The notes under the pieces: model-generated | Told to the model about the DNA's origin: nothing | The model's database searches: none | What the model saw: the letters and a program-made list of their open reading frames with translations, nothing else | Origin: Culex pipiens pallens | Lineage: Eukaryota; Arthropoda; Insecta; Diptera; Culicidae | Assembly (NCBI RefSeq): GCF_016801865.2 | Contig: NC_068937.1 | Coordinates: 12,023,605 to 12,087,604, forward strand | DNA: 64,000 nt | Direction of reading: 5' to 3' | Position numbers and translations under genes: made by a program | Shown here: positions 35,715-46,240 of the stretch, piece by piece | How positions within the stretch are numbered: the first letter of the stretch is position 1 | Layout of the letters: each line of letters begins with the position of its first letter

Positions 35715-35774
35715 GTGAGTTTCTTGGGGGTCTTTGGAAGGGTTCTGGAAGTTGAATGGTTTGTCTCTTTGCAG

Positions 35775-36640
35775 CTATTGAATCATTTCTGAAGAAAACG
35801 GAGCGCTTTCCAGCGCCGTCGCTGGTGGCGCCACCAAAACCGATGCGGCTTCCGCCGGCCAGATTGCAGCAGCCGGAACCTGACTCGAAGGCCGCCCCCG
35901 TTCGGGGGGAATTTGAAGCGCTGGCGAGGAAGTCGGCAAACACTGCAGAGGAGCGATATCGACTGTTGGAGGCCCGGGACAAGTACTTCCGGTTGACGAC
36001 GGATCGCACGACGGACATCCGGAAGGCGCAGAGTACGCAGGGAACCTGTGAGGACATGTGCCCCGAGAAGGAGCGTTACATGAGGGAGTTTCAGCTGCAG
36101 GTGGCGGCGTACGAGGCGGGTGAGGGAGGTGGTCAGCGGATGGACCACCGAAAGGCGATCAAGCAGTATTCGAGGAGTTCGGCCGATCAGGAGGCACCGT
36201 TGGCGCACGAGTTGCGCTCGGAGAAGGGGCTCGGGCTGGCGATGGCCTACCTGCTGCACCGGATTGTGGATTTGTGCGAGGACGAGGACGTCAGCATGAG
36301 CGATTGGTTCCACTTTGTGTGGGACCGGACGCGGAGCATCCGGAAGGACATTACGCAGCAGGAGTTGTGCTCGCTGAAGGCGGTCCAGCTGGTGGAGCAG
36401 TGCGCGAGGTTCCACATTCACTGTGCGGCGCGGTTGGTCGCGGAGGAACCGTCCGTGTTTGACCAGAAGATCAACACGGAGAACATGACCAAGTGTTTGC
36501 AGTCGCTGAAGTACATGTACCATGATCTGGGGCTGAAGGGGGTGCGCTGTCCGAATGAGGCCGAGTTTAGGGCGTACGTCGTGCTGCTGAACCTGAACGA
36601 TGGCAACTTCCTGTGGGAGGTCAAGCAGTTGCCGAAGGAG
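35775..36640 (+). CDS. xmas-2: GANP/xmas-2, exon 3 (first part of Sac3/GANP domain)
   Basis: This exon encodes residues 134-422 and follows a 60-bp intron. A proline-rich linker leads to GTCEDMCPEKER (about 223-234), the hallmark opening of the Sac3/GANP/Thp3 domain. Helical repeats with DHRKAIKQYSRSSADQE, LRSEKGL, FVWDRTRSIRKDI and NLNDGNFLWEV follow. In the TREX-2 complex this domain scaffolds mRNA export factors at nuclear pores. The exon ends PKE before a GTGAGT donor, phase 0, in the middle of the domain, so the gene must continue; it does so at 47501. Confidence 0.92.
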
Positions 36641-37037
36641 GTGAGTAATTTTCTACAAAGTCGGCTGATGTCGTGCATTTTTTTTTTGTATTTTTTTATT
36701 TGTCTCAAACAAAAATGGTACGTAAGTATTTGAAAATCTGTAACATAAAAAGGATTTTTTTTCTGATCGGTATGGTGTCTTCGACAAAGTTGTAGGTATT
36801 GATGAGGAAAAAAAATGCTACACGGAAATGAATTGTGAGATTTTTAATTATTATTTATTTATTTTGCCGCAAAATTATGATTTTATAGATTTTATATAGA
36901 ATGTAAAATAAAATTTGCAATCGAAAAGTACTCTACAGATTTCTTGATAAAATGCACCGTTTTCAAGATATAGCAACTTAAAATATAATTTTACTTAGAA
37001 ATTTCAGTTTTTCGATGTTTGTTATAATAATTATAAC
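36641..37037. other. xmas-2 intron 3, first part
   Basis: This is AT-rich intron sequence with no gene. Confidence 0.5.
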
Positions 37038-37255
37038 AATTCGAGCCAAACATTTCATTAGGGCACAAAACCAAAAACCGCGATTCGAGAAAATCGCTTG
37101 CAAAAAGTGCACAACTTGTTTCAATTCCTATTTAAAAAAGAAGCTTGACTGATGGTATTTTTACTTATGATACGATAAAACACATCATTATCCTCAACTC
37201 TGCTTGAATGCTTCTTAAGAGGCAGTATTTCTAGATTCTGCTCGGTTTGTTCTAG

Positions 37256-38020
37256 AGGTCGTATCGAGGTGCTCCGATTTGGATGAAACTTTCAGCGTTT
37301 GTTTGTCTATACATGAGATGAACTCATGCCAAATATGAGCCCTCTACGACAAAGGGAAGTGGGGTAAAACGGGCATTGAAGTTTGAGGTCCAAAAAACAA
37401 ATCTTAAAAATGTTTTATTAAATTATTTTTTAAATCAAAATTACATTTCCAATACTCCTAACTTACGTGAAATTGACCGAGGATTCCGAATATGTCAAAA
37501 TTGAGACCAAAAAGTGCCGTCTTCTTGGCCTACAGGGCAAAAACTAACGTTGAAAAATGTTTGCTCTAGAAAAATCGTAAAACTATGAGAAAAACTGCGA
37601 TTGGCCAAAAAGTTAATACCGTAAGCTTATAGTCCATGAAATTACCTATCTTTTGACCTATGGGAGTATGGGTGTTGGAGGCTGTTGCAAAAAGATATTA
37701 AGGCTTTAAAAAAATTCATTTTAAACAGTAATTTGCAAAAGCTATGAGAAAAAGTCAAAGCAATCCTGGATGTCTATAGCACATTTTGAAGGGCTTCAAA
37801 AGTCCATTCGAATGCATCTAAGAGAGTTGGAATTGATGAAGTTTTACGGAAATGCGAGCAATTTTAAGATTTTTCATGTTTTTTGGACCTCAAACTTCAA
37901 TGCCCGTTTTACCCCACTTCCCTTTGTCGTAGAGGGCTCATATTTGGCATGAGTTCATCTCATGTATAGACAAACAAACGCTGAAAGTTTCATACAATTC
38001 GGAGCACCTCGATACGACCT
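37256..38020. mobile_element. Foldback element F with about 140-bp inverted arms
   Basis: AGGTCGTATCGAGGTGCTCC at 37256 and its complement ending at 38020 open arms that match for about 140 bp. They include GGGAAGTGGGGTAAAACGGG and CATGAGATGAACTCATGCCA. A central unpaired region of about 480 bp has no ORF of note. Confidence 0.87.
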
Positions 38021-38646
38021 GTTTCACATCGGTGAAAAACTCGCTCTTAATTTATGTTGATTTTCGCAATAAAACGCATAATTTAAAAAAATCTCGTTAT
38101 TAGGCCCTTTTAACTTTCCAACTGTTGTTCATAATGGGCCCTTTCTAGATGCAATTTCGAAGAGAATTGAAAGGGCACTAAAGCGCTGTCATCCGATTGT
38201 TGTTTTGAATGATGTTTATGGGACCTTTTGATTAGTTAGAAATAATGAGAAATTCAGCGAACATTATGTTAATTGGTGAAGTTTTGTGATCGAATGGTGA
38301 GAATAAGGCATGTGAAACATAAAAAATCTTCAAAGGTGTACTGAACAGCATCCGCGGGACCGTATTAAATATTGTGTTTCGAAGAAGTTTTTTTTCTGCA
38401 GAAATCTTTGGTGAAACGTAAACGATAAGTGCAGTGCTTCTTGGGACGCACAGTCCGGATTTTTCGCGATAATTTTCGTCGTAAATGATCGTTAAAATTT
38501 ATTCCAACTTTCAGTTTTAGTAATTACTCATCAAACTATCGGTTATATGAAGAGTAAAGCGTCATTTATTTACTATTTTTGAAATTTGCTCGCGTTATCT
38601 AAATTGTAAAAACAGTAAAATTATACTGATAAGTCCAGCCCATAGC

Positions 38647-38788
38647 TTTTGGGAGATTAGCCAGAGACCGAACTACTTCAGTTGAGTGTTTGCAATAGAA
38701 TGAATTTTATTTTGGACTGTCGTCCCATTACACCTCCGACTCCCCTATTCGTAGTCTACTGTGATCTGATCTTCGTCGTCTTCCATTA
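38647..38788 (-). repeat. Copia 3' LTR
   Basis: This is 142 bp and starts on the minus strand with TAATGG directly after a GAGGAGGAG purine tract. TAA is at once the stop codon of the polyprotein. The plus-strand left boundary is fixed by ATAGC. Confidence 0.88.
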
Positions 38789-41700
38789 CTCCTCCTCGAC
38801 GTGATCCGGTAGTAGACCGATTTCTTCACGCAGCATCTTGATCCGCAGGTTCTGCAACGGCTTCGTAAGAATGTCTGCCAACATCTTCTCAGTCGGACAG
38901 TACTGCAGATCGATCATCTTCTTCTCCTTCAGGTCGCGAACGTAGAAGTATCGGGTTTCGATGTGCTTCGTCCGCTTCTCGATCTTGTTGCCGTCCACGA
39001 GCTTGATGCAGCTTTGATTGTCCTCGTAGACCGGCACAGCTCGGTTGATCTTGATCCCGAACTCGCCCAGCAGCATCTGTATCCAGATCAGCTCCTTGCA
39101 TCCTTCAGTCAGCGCCACCAGTTCAGCTTCTGTTGATGACAGCGCTACACAGCTCTGCTTCCGGGAGCCCCAGCTGACGAGTCCGCCGCCAAAACGCACC
39201 AGATAACCAGAGTTAGATTTCCGGTCCCGGTGGTCACCTGCCCAGTCCGCATCCACGTACATCTCCAGTCCTGCACCGGTAGATCCCAAGTGCAGTTTGT
39301 GATCGCTCGTCCCCATCAGGTAGCGTAGCACTCGCTTTGCCTCTTGCCAATCCAGCTGCGTCGGACGACTCGACTTCTGAGCAAGAATCGATGTGCTAAC
39401 AGCAATGTCCGGTCGGGTGTGAACAGCTACGTACAGCAGACCTCCGATCAAGCTCAAATAATCGGTGTTGTTGGGTAGCTGATCGTTCTCCTCCTTCTGC
39501 TGTAGGTAGGCTAGATCCAAGGGAATCTTCGATTTCTTGGCATCCTCTAGACCGAATCGACTTGCCATCTTGGTGATGTACTTCTGCTGGTTCAACTTGA
39601 ATCCATCGGCCGCTCGCTCAACTTCCATTCCCAGGAAATGCTTCAGATCTCCGAGGTTCGTGACGGTGAAGTGCTGTTGCAGGCCGTTGAATATCGCTTC
39701 AAACTCCTCCTCAGTCTCGGCAGCGATCACCATGTCGTCTACGTAGATGATGATGTACGCTGTCGACCTTCCGGTCTTCCGAACGTAGAGGCACGGGTCA
39801 GCCTTCGCCTGGCTGAATCCCAGTTTCTTAAAAACTGCGTCGATCTTATGGTTCCACACTCGAGCGGATTGTTTGAGCCCGTACAGACTCTTCTTCAATC
39901 GACACACAGTGTTGACGTCTCCGGTTGTGTATCCTGCAGGCTGCTTCATGTAGATGGTCTCCTCCAACTTGCCATGAAGGTACGCTGTCTTGACGTCCAC
40001 GTGCTTTGCCACCATCTTCCGACGGCTAGAGATCGTCAGCAGGATCCGGAACGTTTCTTGTCTGGCCACAGGTGCGAAAACTTCGTCGAAGTCCACGCCA
40101 AACTTCTGGGTGAAGCCCTGCGCCACGAGCCTGGCCTTGTGCCGCACGATGTTCCCCTTCTCGTCCTCCTTGGTCTTGAACAGCCATTTACATCCGATCG
40201 CCTTGCGATCCGGGGGCAGCTGGACCAGCTCCCACGTGCCGTTCTCCATGAGTGATCGGTACTCATCGTCCATCGCGTCCTTCCACAGCTTCGCATCGCC
40301 ACGTTTCATCGCCTCTGCCGGTGTAACGGGATCTCGACCCTTCGTGGGCTGACGTCTGGCTGCAAATCCAACTAGTGTATCGTCCGAGTTCTCGTCTCCA
40401 CTTGTTTCCGAGTCCGAAACGATCTCGTCATATCCAGAGTTGGCTGTGAATGATGGAAGGGACAGGCCTTTGCTCGACAGAATAAAATCTTTGAACTTGC
40501 CTGGAAGACTGCGCTCCCGACCGCTGCGCAACAACGCCGGTGACCCAGGCGGATGTAATGGTCGCGAGGGGAGCGCAATAGGTGTCACGTCACAGCTGGG
40601 ACCTGCCACGGGCTCGGCGTCCTCTACTTCAACTTCAACTTCAGCGTTGTCGTTTTCGAGTTCAGCTGTGACTTCAGGCTCTTGTGGGACATCATCAACG
40701 ACTGGTTCAGCTTCTTCCAGCTGCACCGGCGGCTCGTCTTCTTCCTGCACACACGGGATGGGTTCTTCAAAATCCAGACGAATCACCATCGGTTGCTTTG
40801 CAGAGACAGGAGCGCTTGCCGGGACTCCTCCTTCACGGAGAAAAGTTACGTCTCGTCGCTTGATCAACTTCTTCGCTATCGGATCCCACAGGCGGTAGGC
40901 CTTGATATCCTCCTCGAAACCTGTCAGAATACACTCGTGGGCTTTGGCGTCCCACTTCTTCCGCTTCTGTTTCGGGATGTGCACCATGACTGGAGTTCCG
41001 AACACACGGATGTGTGCCAGATTTTGTTTACGTCCAGTCCACACCTCTTCCGGTGTCTTGTCGTGGCCTTTTGTTGGAGATCGATTCGCCAGGTATACCG
41101 CTGTGCCCGTTGCCTCCGCCCAGAAGGTCTTTGGTAGGTTGGCGTCAAACAGCATGCACCGCGCACGCTCGACAATGGTCCGGTTCCCGCGTTCAGCAAA
41201 CCCGTTCTGCTCCGGCGTGTAGTCCACCGTCGTTTGATGGCGTATTCCCAAGCGGCTGAGCAAGACCTGCAACTTCTTGTTGGTGAACTCCTTACCGTTG
41301 TCCGTGCGTAGAATCTTCAACTTCCGACCAGTCTGCCTCTCCGCCTTGCAGCGGAAATCCTCGAACGCGTCGTAGACTTCGTCCGCCGACTTTTGCTTCA
41401 GAAAGTACACAACGATCCGCCGCGACTTGTCGTCGATGAAGCTCAGGTAGTACCGCCTACCTCCGAGGGATTGAACCTCCATCGGTCCACAGATGTCAGA
41501 GTGAACCAACTCCAACAGGTCGCTTGCACGCGAGCCAGCCTTGCTGAACGGAAGACGTGTCTGCTTACCCATAGCGCAAACCTTGCACTTTTCGACAGCA
41601 GACTCGTTGTAGTGGACTCCGGAAACTAGACCATTCTTCAAACGTCTCACGCCGTCAAAGTTGAGATGGCCCATCCGCTTGTGCCACAGTTCCAACGATT

Positions 41701-42859
41701 CCGCAGCAGTCACCGCGAGCGCTTGAGGCTTCGGTGTGGCCTGGTTCAGCCTGAAGATGTCCTTGACCATACTTCCGGTGGCAATGGTGGCCCCGGATGC
41801 GTTGATCACCTTCACTCCAGCCTTGTCGAACGTAACCGTGTTCCCTCTCTTCACGATTTGGCTTACCGAGAGTAGGTTCGTCGACAGATCCGGAATTACC
41901 TGCACGTCGTTGACTTCAATCGGCTTCTCATCGGGTGAAACCGTGGTCCACAGCTTCATGCTTCCCTTCGCGACGACCTTCATGGCACCTCTGTTCGCAG
42001 CAACGACTGTACCACTGTAGTTCTCCAGGTTGTCCAACGTTTCCTTCGACTTCGCAAAGTGGTTGGAAGCCCCTGAATCGAAGTACCAGTGGTCGTCCTC
42101 ATTGACGGTTGACAGTACGGTACACCAAGCGTCACCGTCCCTCCGATTCGAGTCCTTTGAGCGGCAATCCTTCGCAATGTGTCCGAACTTCTGACAGCGC
42201 CTGCACTTCGAACCCTTGCTGTCGCCGGTTGGTCGTGGTGGCCGTTTCTGCTCGGGTCTACGTTCCTGCTTCCTGCTTGAGTAGGCCGCACCCGCCGATG
42301 TCACCGGGAGCTCCTGCAGCAACTTCGTTTTGATGGAATCTCCAGAAATCACCGTTCCAGAATTCTCCAGAGCCATGATCATCGGGCGGTACGATTCCGG
42401 CAGTCCCGCCAGCAGCAGTCCACCTACCAAATCCTCCGGAATAACCATTCCGATACCACGCAGCTGGTGCGCGGTTGACATCACCGTGTTCACGAATTCC
42501 TCCATGGACGAACAGTCCTCCAAGTGCGTCGAACCGAACTTCCTGATCAGGCCGGTCCGTCGGGTCAGCCCCGCGTCCTCGAACGCGGCTTCGAGCGCTT
42601 CCCACGCTTCCTTGGCGGTCTTCGTGTCCTTCACGTGACAAAAATTGTGACGTTCCAGGTGCAAGATGATCTTGCCTCTTGCCTTGCGATCCTTGACGGC
42701 ATCTACGGCTTCATATGTTCCGTCCGCCTTCTTTGCCGGCTTCACAGCGGTCCAAAATTCTTCGACTTCAAGGTACGTCTGCATCGCAAACTTCCAGTCG
42801 GCCCAATTTTCGCGACCAGCAAGCCGTTCCAAGGCTGGGAAACTTCCGGCTTGACTCAT
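38786..42859 (-). CDS. Copia gag-pol polyprotein
   Basis: A 1357-residue single-frame polyprotein with the Ty1/copia domain order. Gag has a UBN2-like N-terminus (FPALERLAGRENWADWK) and zinc knuckle CRRCQKFGHIAKDC (219-232). Protease DSGAS is at 261-265. Integrase has the zinc site (H393, H398, C425, C428) and the DDE set D455, D520, E556. Reverse transcriptase runs about 860-1100 with KHVDVKTAYLHG and YVDDM (1039-1043). RNase H has DADWAGD, then SSTEAEL, and ends TKHIETRYFYVRD. All catalytic residues I can check are present, so it could be active. Gag and Pol share one frame, as in Drosophila copia. The start ATG lies about 83 bp inside the primer site. Confidence 0.96.
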   Translation of the reverse strand: MSQAGSFPALERLAGRENWADWKFAMQTYLEVEEFWTAVKPAKKADGTYEAVDAVKDRKARGKIILHLERHNFCHVKDTKTAKEAWEALEAAFEDAGLTRRTGLIRKFGSTHLEDCSSMEEFVNTVMSTAHQLRGIGMVIPEDLVGGLLLAGLPESYRPMIMALENSGTVISGDSIKTKLLQELPVTSAGAAYSSRKQERRPEQKRPPRPTGDSKGSKCRRCQKFGHIAKDCRSKDSNRRDGDAWCTVLSTVNEDDHWYFDSGASNHFAKSKETLDNLENYSGTVVAANRGAMKVVAKGSMKLWTTVSPDEKPIEVNDVQVIPDLSTNLLSVSQIVKRGNTVTFDKAGVKVINASGATIATGSMVKDIFRLNQATPKPQALAVTAAESLELWHKRMGHLNFDGVRRLKNGLVSGVHYNESAVEKCKVCAMGKQTRLPFSKAGSRASDLLELVHSDICGPMEVQSLGGRRYYLSFIDDKSRRIVVYFLKQKSADEVYDAFEDFRCKAERQTGRKLKILRTDNGKEFTNKKLQVLLSRLGIRHQTTVDYTPEQNGFAERGNRTIVERARCMLFDANLPKTFWAEATGTAVYLANRSPTKGHDKTPEEVWTGRKQNLAHIRVFGTPVMVHIPKQKRKKWDAKAHECILTGFEEDIKAYRLWDPIAKKLIKRRDVTFLREGGVPASAPVSAKQPMVIRLDFEEPIPCVQEEDEPPVQLEEAEPVVDDVPQEPEVTAELENDNAEVEVEVEDAEPVAGPSCDVTPIALPSRPLHPPGSPALLRSGRERSLPGKFKDFILSSKGLSLPSFTANSGYDEIVSDSETSGDENSDDTLVGFAARRQPTKGRDPVTPAEAMKRGDAKLWKDAMDDEYRSLMENGTWELVQLPPDRKAIGCKWLFKTKEDEKGNIVRHKARLVAQGFTQKFGVDFDEVFAPVARQETFRILLTISSRRKMVAKHVDVKTAYLHGKLEETIYMKQPAGYTTGDVNTVCRLKKSLYGLKQSARVWNHKIDAVFKKLGFSQAKADPCLYVRKTGRSTAYIIIYVDDMVIAAETEEEFEAIFNGLQQHFTVTNLGDLKHFLGMEVERAADGFKLNQQKYITKMASRFGLEDAKKSKIPLDLAYLQQKEENDQLPNNTDYLSLIGGLLYVAVHTRPDIAVSTSILAQKSSRPTQLDWQEAKRVLRYLMGTSDHKLHLGSTGAGLEMYVDADWAGDHRDRKSNSGYLVRFGGGLVSWGSRKQSCVALSSTEAELVALTEGCKELIWIQMLLGEFGIKINRAVPVYEDNQSCIKLVDGNKIEKRTKHIETRYFYVRDLKEKKMIDLQYCPTEKMLADILTKPLQNLRIKMLREEIGLLPDHVEEE

Positions 42860-42941
42860 CTTGCTCCGGAACTTGATAAAATTTCTTGAAAAAAGTAACT
42901 GCTTCTCAAAATTCTTCTAAGTGTTCAGTTTTGAAATCTTC

Positions 42942-42955
42942 CTGGGCCCATAACC
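42942..42955 (-). promoter_or_regulatory. Copia primer-binding site, internal tRNA-iMet type
   Basis: The plus strand CTGGGCCCATAACC abuts the 5' LTR. This is the anticodon-arm sequence of eukaryotic initiator tRNA-Met, so the RNA would pair with a tRNA half. Drosophila copia is known to prime from such a 5' half of tRNA-iMet. Confidence 0.8.
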
Positions 42956-43097
42956 TTTTGGGAGATTAGCCAGAGACCGAACTACTTCAGTTGAGTGTTT
43001 GCAATAGAATGAATTTTATTTTGGACTGTCGTCCCATTACACCTCCGACTCCCCTATTCGTAGTCTACTGTGATCTGATCTTCGTCGTCTTCCATTA
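42956..43097 (-). repeat. Copia 5' LTR
   Basis: This reads as an identical copy of 38647-38788. Confidence 0.9.
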
Positions 43098-43876
43098 ATA
43101 GCACTAATGCTCGGCTGGCACGCGTTCGTTAAAAATAAACCATTTTAAATAATCAATTATCTACCTTTCCGCAGCCGGCTGCCTAAGATTTAAAAATTTC
43201 AACCGATAAACAAAATGCTCATGGTCACATCACTGCCACTCGTGAATCCTGACCTCATACCCATCTACTAACCCCCTCAAAACTCATGTGATACTTTGTC
43301 GGAGAAGCAGTCGATTGGGCGGTCTCTATCACTCAAGTATCGGACTAACATTCCCATCCACTTCCCCGTGACCCTACCACTGGTCGTGGCCGGCGCCGGT
43401 ATTGATCAGCATGATAGGGGCCTTTGAGAAGTTGCGAAGCGAGGAAAGATAGCACCCACTTATCTTCCACGGCTCGTGGATGTAACTTCTGGAGGTCCTG
43501 GTCAATAACGGAGTAGCAACTGCGGGTGGGCACCTATGCTTATGCTTAAATCTTTGGTGAAACGTAAACCAAACGTTGTTTTGAAGTGAATTAGTGTTAA
43601 GAATGTATGAAAACTTCACTTTATAACATAGAAAGTTCCTCAACTACGAAAAACTAACGAAAAAGAAAAGGGCACAATTGATTATTTTTTTTTCTGGTTC
43701 GGAGTGAACATTGTTATGGGCCCTTTTGAGTTTTTGATTTTTTCAATAGGAAATTGTTTGTTATCAATCTGATTCTTGGAGGGCATGTAGGGAGTGTACT
43801 AATGAATGGAATAGTGGAATAATTCCGAATGTTTACGTTTTGGTTTTGTGCCCTAATGAAATGTTTGGCTCGAATT

Positions 43877-45198
43877 ATTGTCCATTCCGGATTTTTTTGC
43901 AAAATAAAGTGGAACATGGATTTTCCGAAAAAGTGAAGTTTTGGAGTTTTGGTGTCTTGACTTGTCAAAAAAAACCAAAAATGTTTGTTTTTGGAGCTCT
44001 AAAAGTACTCCGAACTTGACTTTTCTCTAAAACTTAACCCTGAATTGCTCTATTCAAAAAACTGTTTTTTGAAGGTTTGCTCAGGTGCTTTCTCTAAATT
44101 TAGTCGTAGATGGCGTTAATAGCGAGATAAAATTTTGGTGTTTTCGACAAAGTTTGCTTGGATTGGCAAGCCCAACAACTTTCTAGAAAACAAAAAAAAA
44201 AAAATCCCAAAAACATTCCTGAAAAGTTAGATTTCCAAAATCTCCCTAATCGTGAACCACCCTAATTATCAAACAAAACAAAGTTTTTTTTTCATAAAAT
44301 TATTTTAATTAGGTCCTTTTCGGTGCTGGGACCTGGTTAGGACCGAGTCGGCAAACAAAACAAAGTTGCCCCTTTCCATTTGCAACCACTCTTCTGAAGA
44401 CACCAAAGCTCCAAAACTTCACTATTCTTTGGAAAATCCATTTTCCACTTAAATTTGCGATGTGGACCACATTTGCAAAACACAAAATTTTTAAATTTTA
44501 ATTTGTGATTGATTGATTTTTTTACATGCCTATTTGTATTTAATAAAATTTTAATCCCCAATTTGTTTAAATTCTCAATTTTTAAATATTCGTGTTTTAA
44601 TATGTATTTGTTTTTCTCAATTTATGAATTTCAGTGTTTCCTAATTTTTGTGTTTGTGAATCACCAATTCTTTTTTAATTTTCTGCCAAAAAAGCATTGT
44701 TGGTACAGGTTCATTTCTGAAAAATAAAACATTTGTGAAATATTCTGATCCTTGTAAAAAAATATTTTTAAAATTTTGGAATCAGCTCTGACACCTCAAA
44801 ACGGTTAAATTTTGAGTATTTGACCTTTCTGTTAGTTAAGATCTCAAAATTTTAAAAAATATTGTTTTTTAAAGAGATCAGAAAATTTTACGAATGTTTC
44901 TTTTTCTTTTCAATTTACCTGTACCAACTTAAAATTAAAAAAAAGTGATTCACAGATTCAAAAATTAGGAAACACTTAAATTAAGAAATTCTGAAATAAA
45001 AACACATATTAAAAATTAGGAAATTACAAAAGTCAGGGAATTAAATTTTTCAAAATACAAATATGCATGTAAAAAACTCAAAATTTAGTAATAAAGAGAA
45101 TTCAAAAAACAAAAATAAAAAACAATTTTTCAAAAAAAAATAAGTTTTGCTCACAAAATATTCAACAATGCTGCTATTAAAAGTTAAAAGAAATTATT
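43877..45198. other. xmas-2 intron 3, AT-rich part
   Basis: No gene is present. Around 44340-44470 there is a short stretch with CCAAAGCTCCAAAACTTCACT that partially mirrors 43930-43960. The rest is AT-rich. Confidence 0.45.
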
Positions 45199-45348
45199 TT
45201 TTCAATTCAATTGGTGTTTATTAGAATTTAACAGTTCTGCTCCAGGATGTTACATTTGCAATTCAGAGATTTGGAGAACCTTACAACTGAGATCAATTCA
45301 TAAGCCTTTACAGGGAGGGTACATGTTTCTAAGTTTAGATTTTGCTAG
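45199..45348 (-). repeat. Dispersed repeat S, copy 2
   Basis: A direct near-identical copy of 33576-33724; the boundaries coincide at both ends. Confidence 0.75.
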
Positions 45349-45593
45349 ATTTTTGCTATTGAAATTTAACAAAATTGTAAATCAAACATTTCAAAACTCA
45401 AAAAAATAATTTTGATAATCGAGGAATTTGAAAAATTCCTTGTAATTGTAAAATTTTCCAATCTCTTAATCCTCTAAATTTGTTTTTTAAATCTAAAATA
45501 TGAATCCAAAATATTTTTTGATATAAGAAAATAGAATTAAAATATTTCAGAATTTATAAATTATAGACTTTTTTTAATTTAGAAATTGGGTCC

Positions 45594-45896
45594 TAAAATG
45601 AAGCTTAGATTGCTGATATTATTGTTTACAGCGATAAAGCTTATTTTTCTGAGTACAATGACACTTTGTACGACCACAAAGAGTTTAAAATGGATTTTTA
45701 AATCAATTTTGAAAAATTAACCTCGCGGTCCTTCTTGACAGCTCGTTTCAAGGGGACCATAGTTGATCCATCGAAAAAATGTTTTCTTGTCAACTTTTTT
45801 TTTGCATTAAAATGGAAAAAAGTGATCAGAAATGGTTTTTAATCGTGTTTTTTACCGTTGTACATAAAAATTTACATAGGGCTTTAGTACCCAATT
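45594..45896. mobile_element. TIR element A, copy 2 (uninterrupted)
   Basis: This 303-bp element runs from AATTGGGTCCTAAAATGAAG to GGGCTTTAGTACCCAATT, with no ORF. It is the empty reference for the nest at 7273-9307. Confidence 0.87.
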
Positions 45897-45936
45897 GATG
45901 AATTTAGGAATCTGCTCTAGGGTTGGAGAAGATTAG

Positions 45937-46240
45937 AATTGGGTTAGCTAAAATTAAGCTTGAATTTGAGATATTATTGTTCACAACGATGAAGCTTATT
46001 TTTCTGTGTAAAATTACCCTTTGTACAGCCGCAAAGGATTTAGAATGGATTTTTAAATCAATATAATAAAATTACTTCGTGGCCCTTCTTGACAAAAAAG
46101 TTCCTTCTTGACAGCTCGTTCCAAGGGGACCATAGTTGATCCATCGGAAAAATGTTGTCTTTTCAATCTATTTTTTTTGCATTAAAATAAAAATAATGTG
46201 ATCAGAAATGGGTTTTAATCGTGTTTTTACCGTTATACAT
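45937..46240. mobile_element. TIR element A, copy 3 (right end lost)
   Basis: It follows copy 2 head to tail after 40 bp. Sequence homology runs from AATTGGGTTAGCTAAAATTAAG to CCGTTATACATA, and then the GGGCTTTAGTACCCAATT end is missing. Confidence 0.82.

Larger units (their letters stand above)
38647..43097 (-). mobile_element. Copia (Ty1/copia) LTR retrotransposon, complete
   Basis: This 4451-bp element lies in minus orientation inside retroposon H. LTRs of 142 bp (38647-38788 and 42956-43097) read as identical. ATAGC flanks both ends (38642-38646 and 43098-43102) as the target duplication. One uninterrupted gag-pol frame fills almost all of the interior. The priming site is an internal tRNA-iMet type. 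Identical LTRs and an open frame mean a recent insertion. Confidence 0.95.
38424..43547. mobile_element. Retroposon H with 22-bp target duplication, split by Copia
   Basis: The 22-bp word beginning AAATCTTTGGTGAAACGTAA lies at 38402-38423 and 43548-43569. After removing Copia and one ATAGC, about 670 bp remain (38424-38646 and 43103-43547), ending in a short TATGCTT repeat. A long target duplication and no terminal repeats point to target-primed retroposition of a LINE fragment or SINE. No coding sequence was recognised. Confidence 0.72.
37038..43876. mobile_element. TIR element G, host of F, H and Copia
   Basis: A perfect 39-bp inverted repeat lies at 37038-37076 and 43838-43876 (left tip AATTCGAGCCAAACATTTCA). 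After subtracting F (37256-38020) and the H/Copia insertion with one target copy, about 0.9 kb of G remains. It has GGGCCC and AAAGGGCAC words in both orientations and no transposase. It is probably a non-autonomous DNA transposon. Confidence 0.75.
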
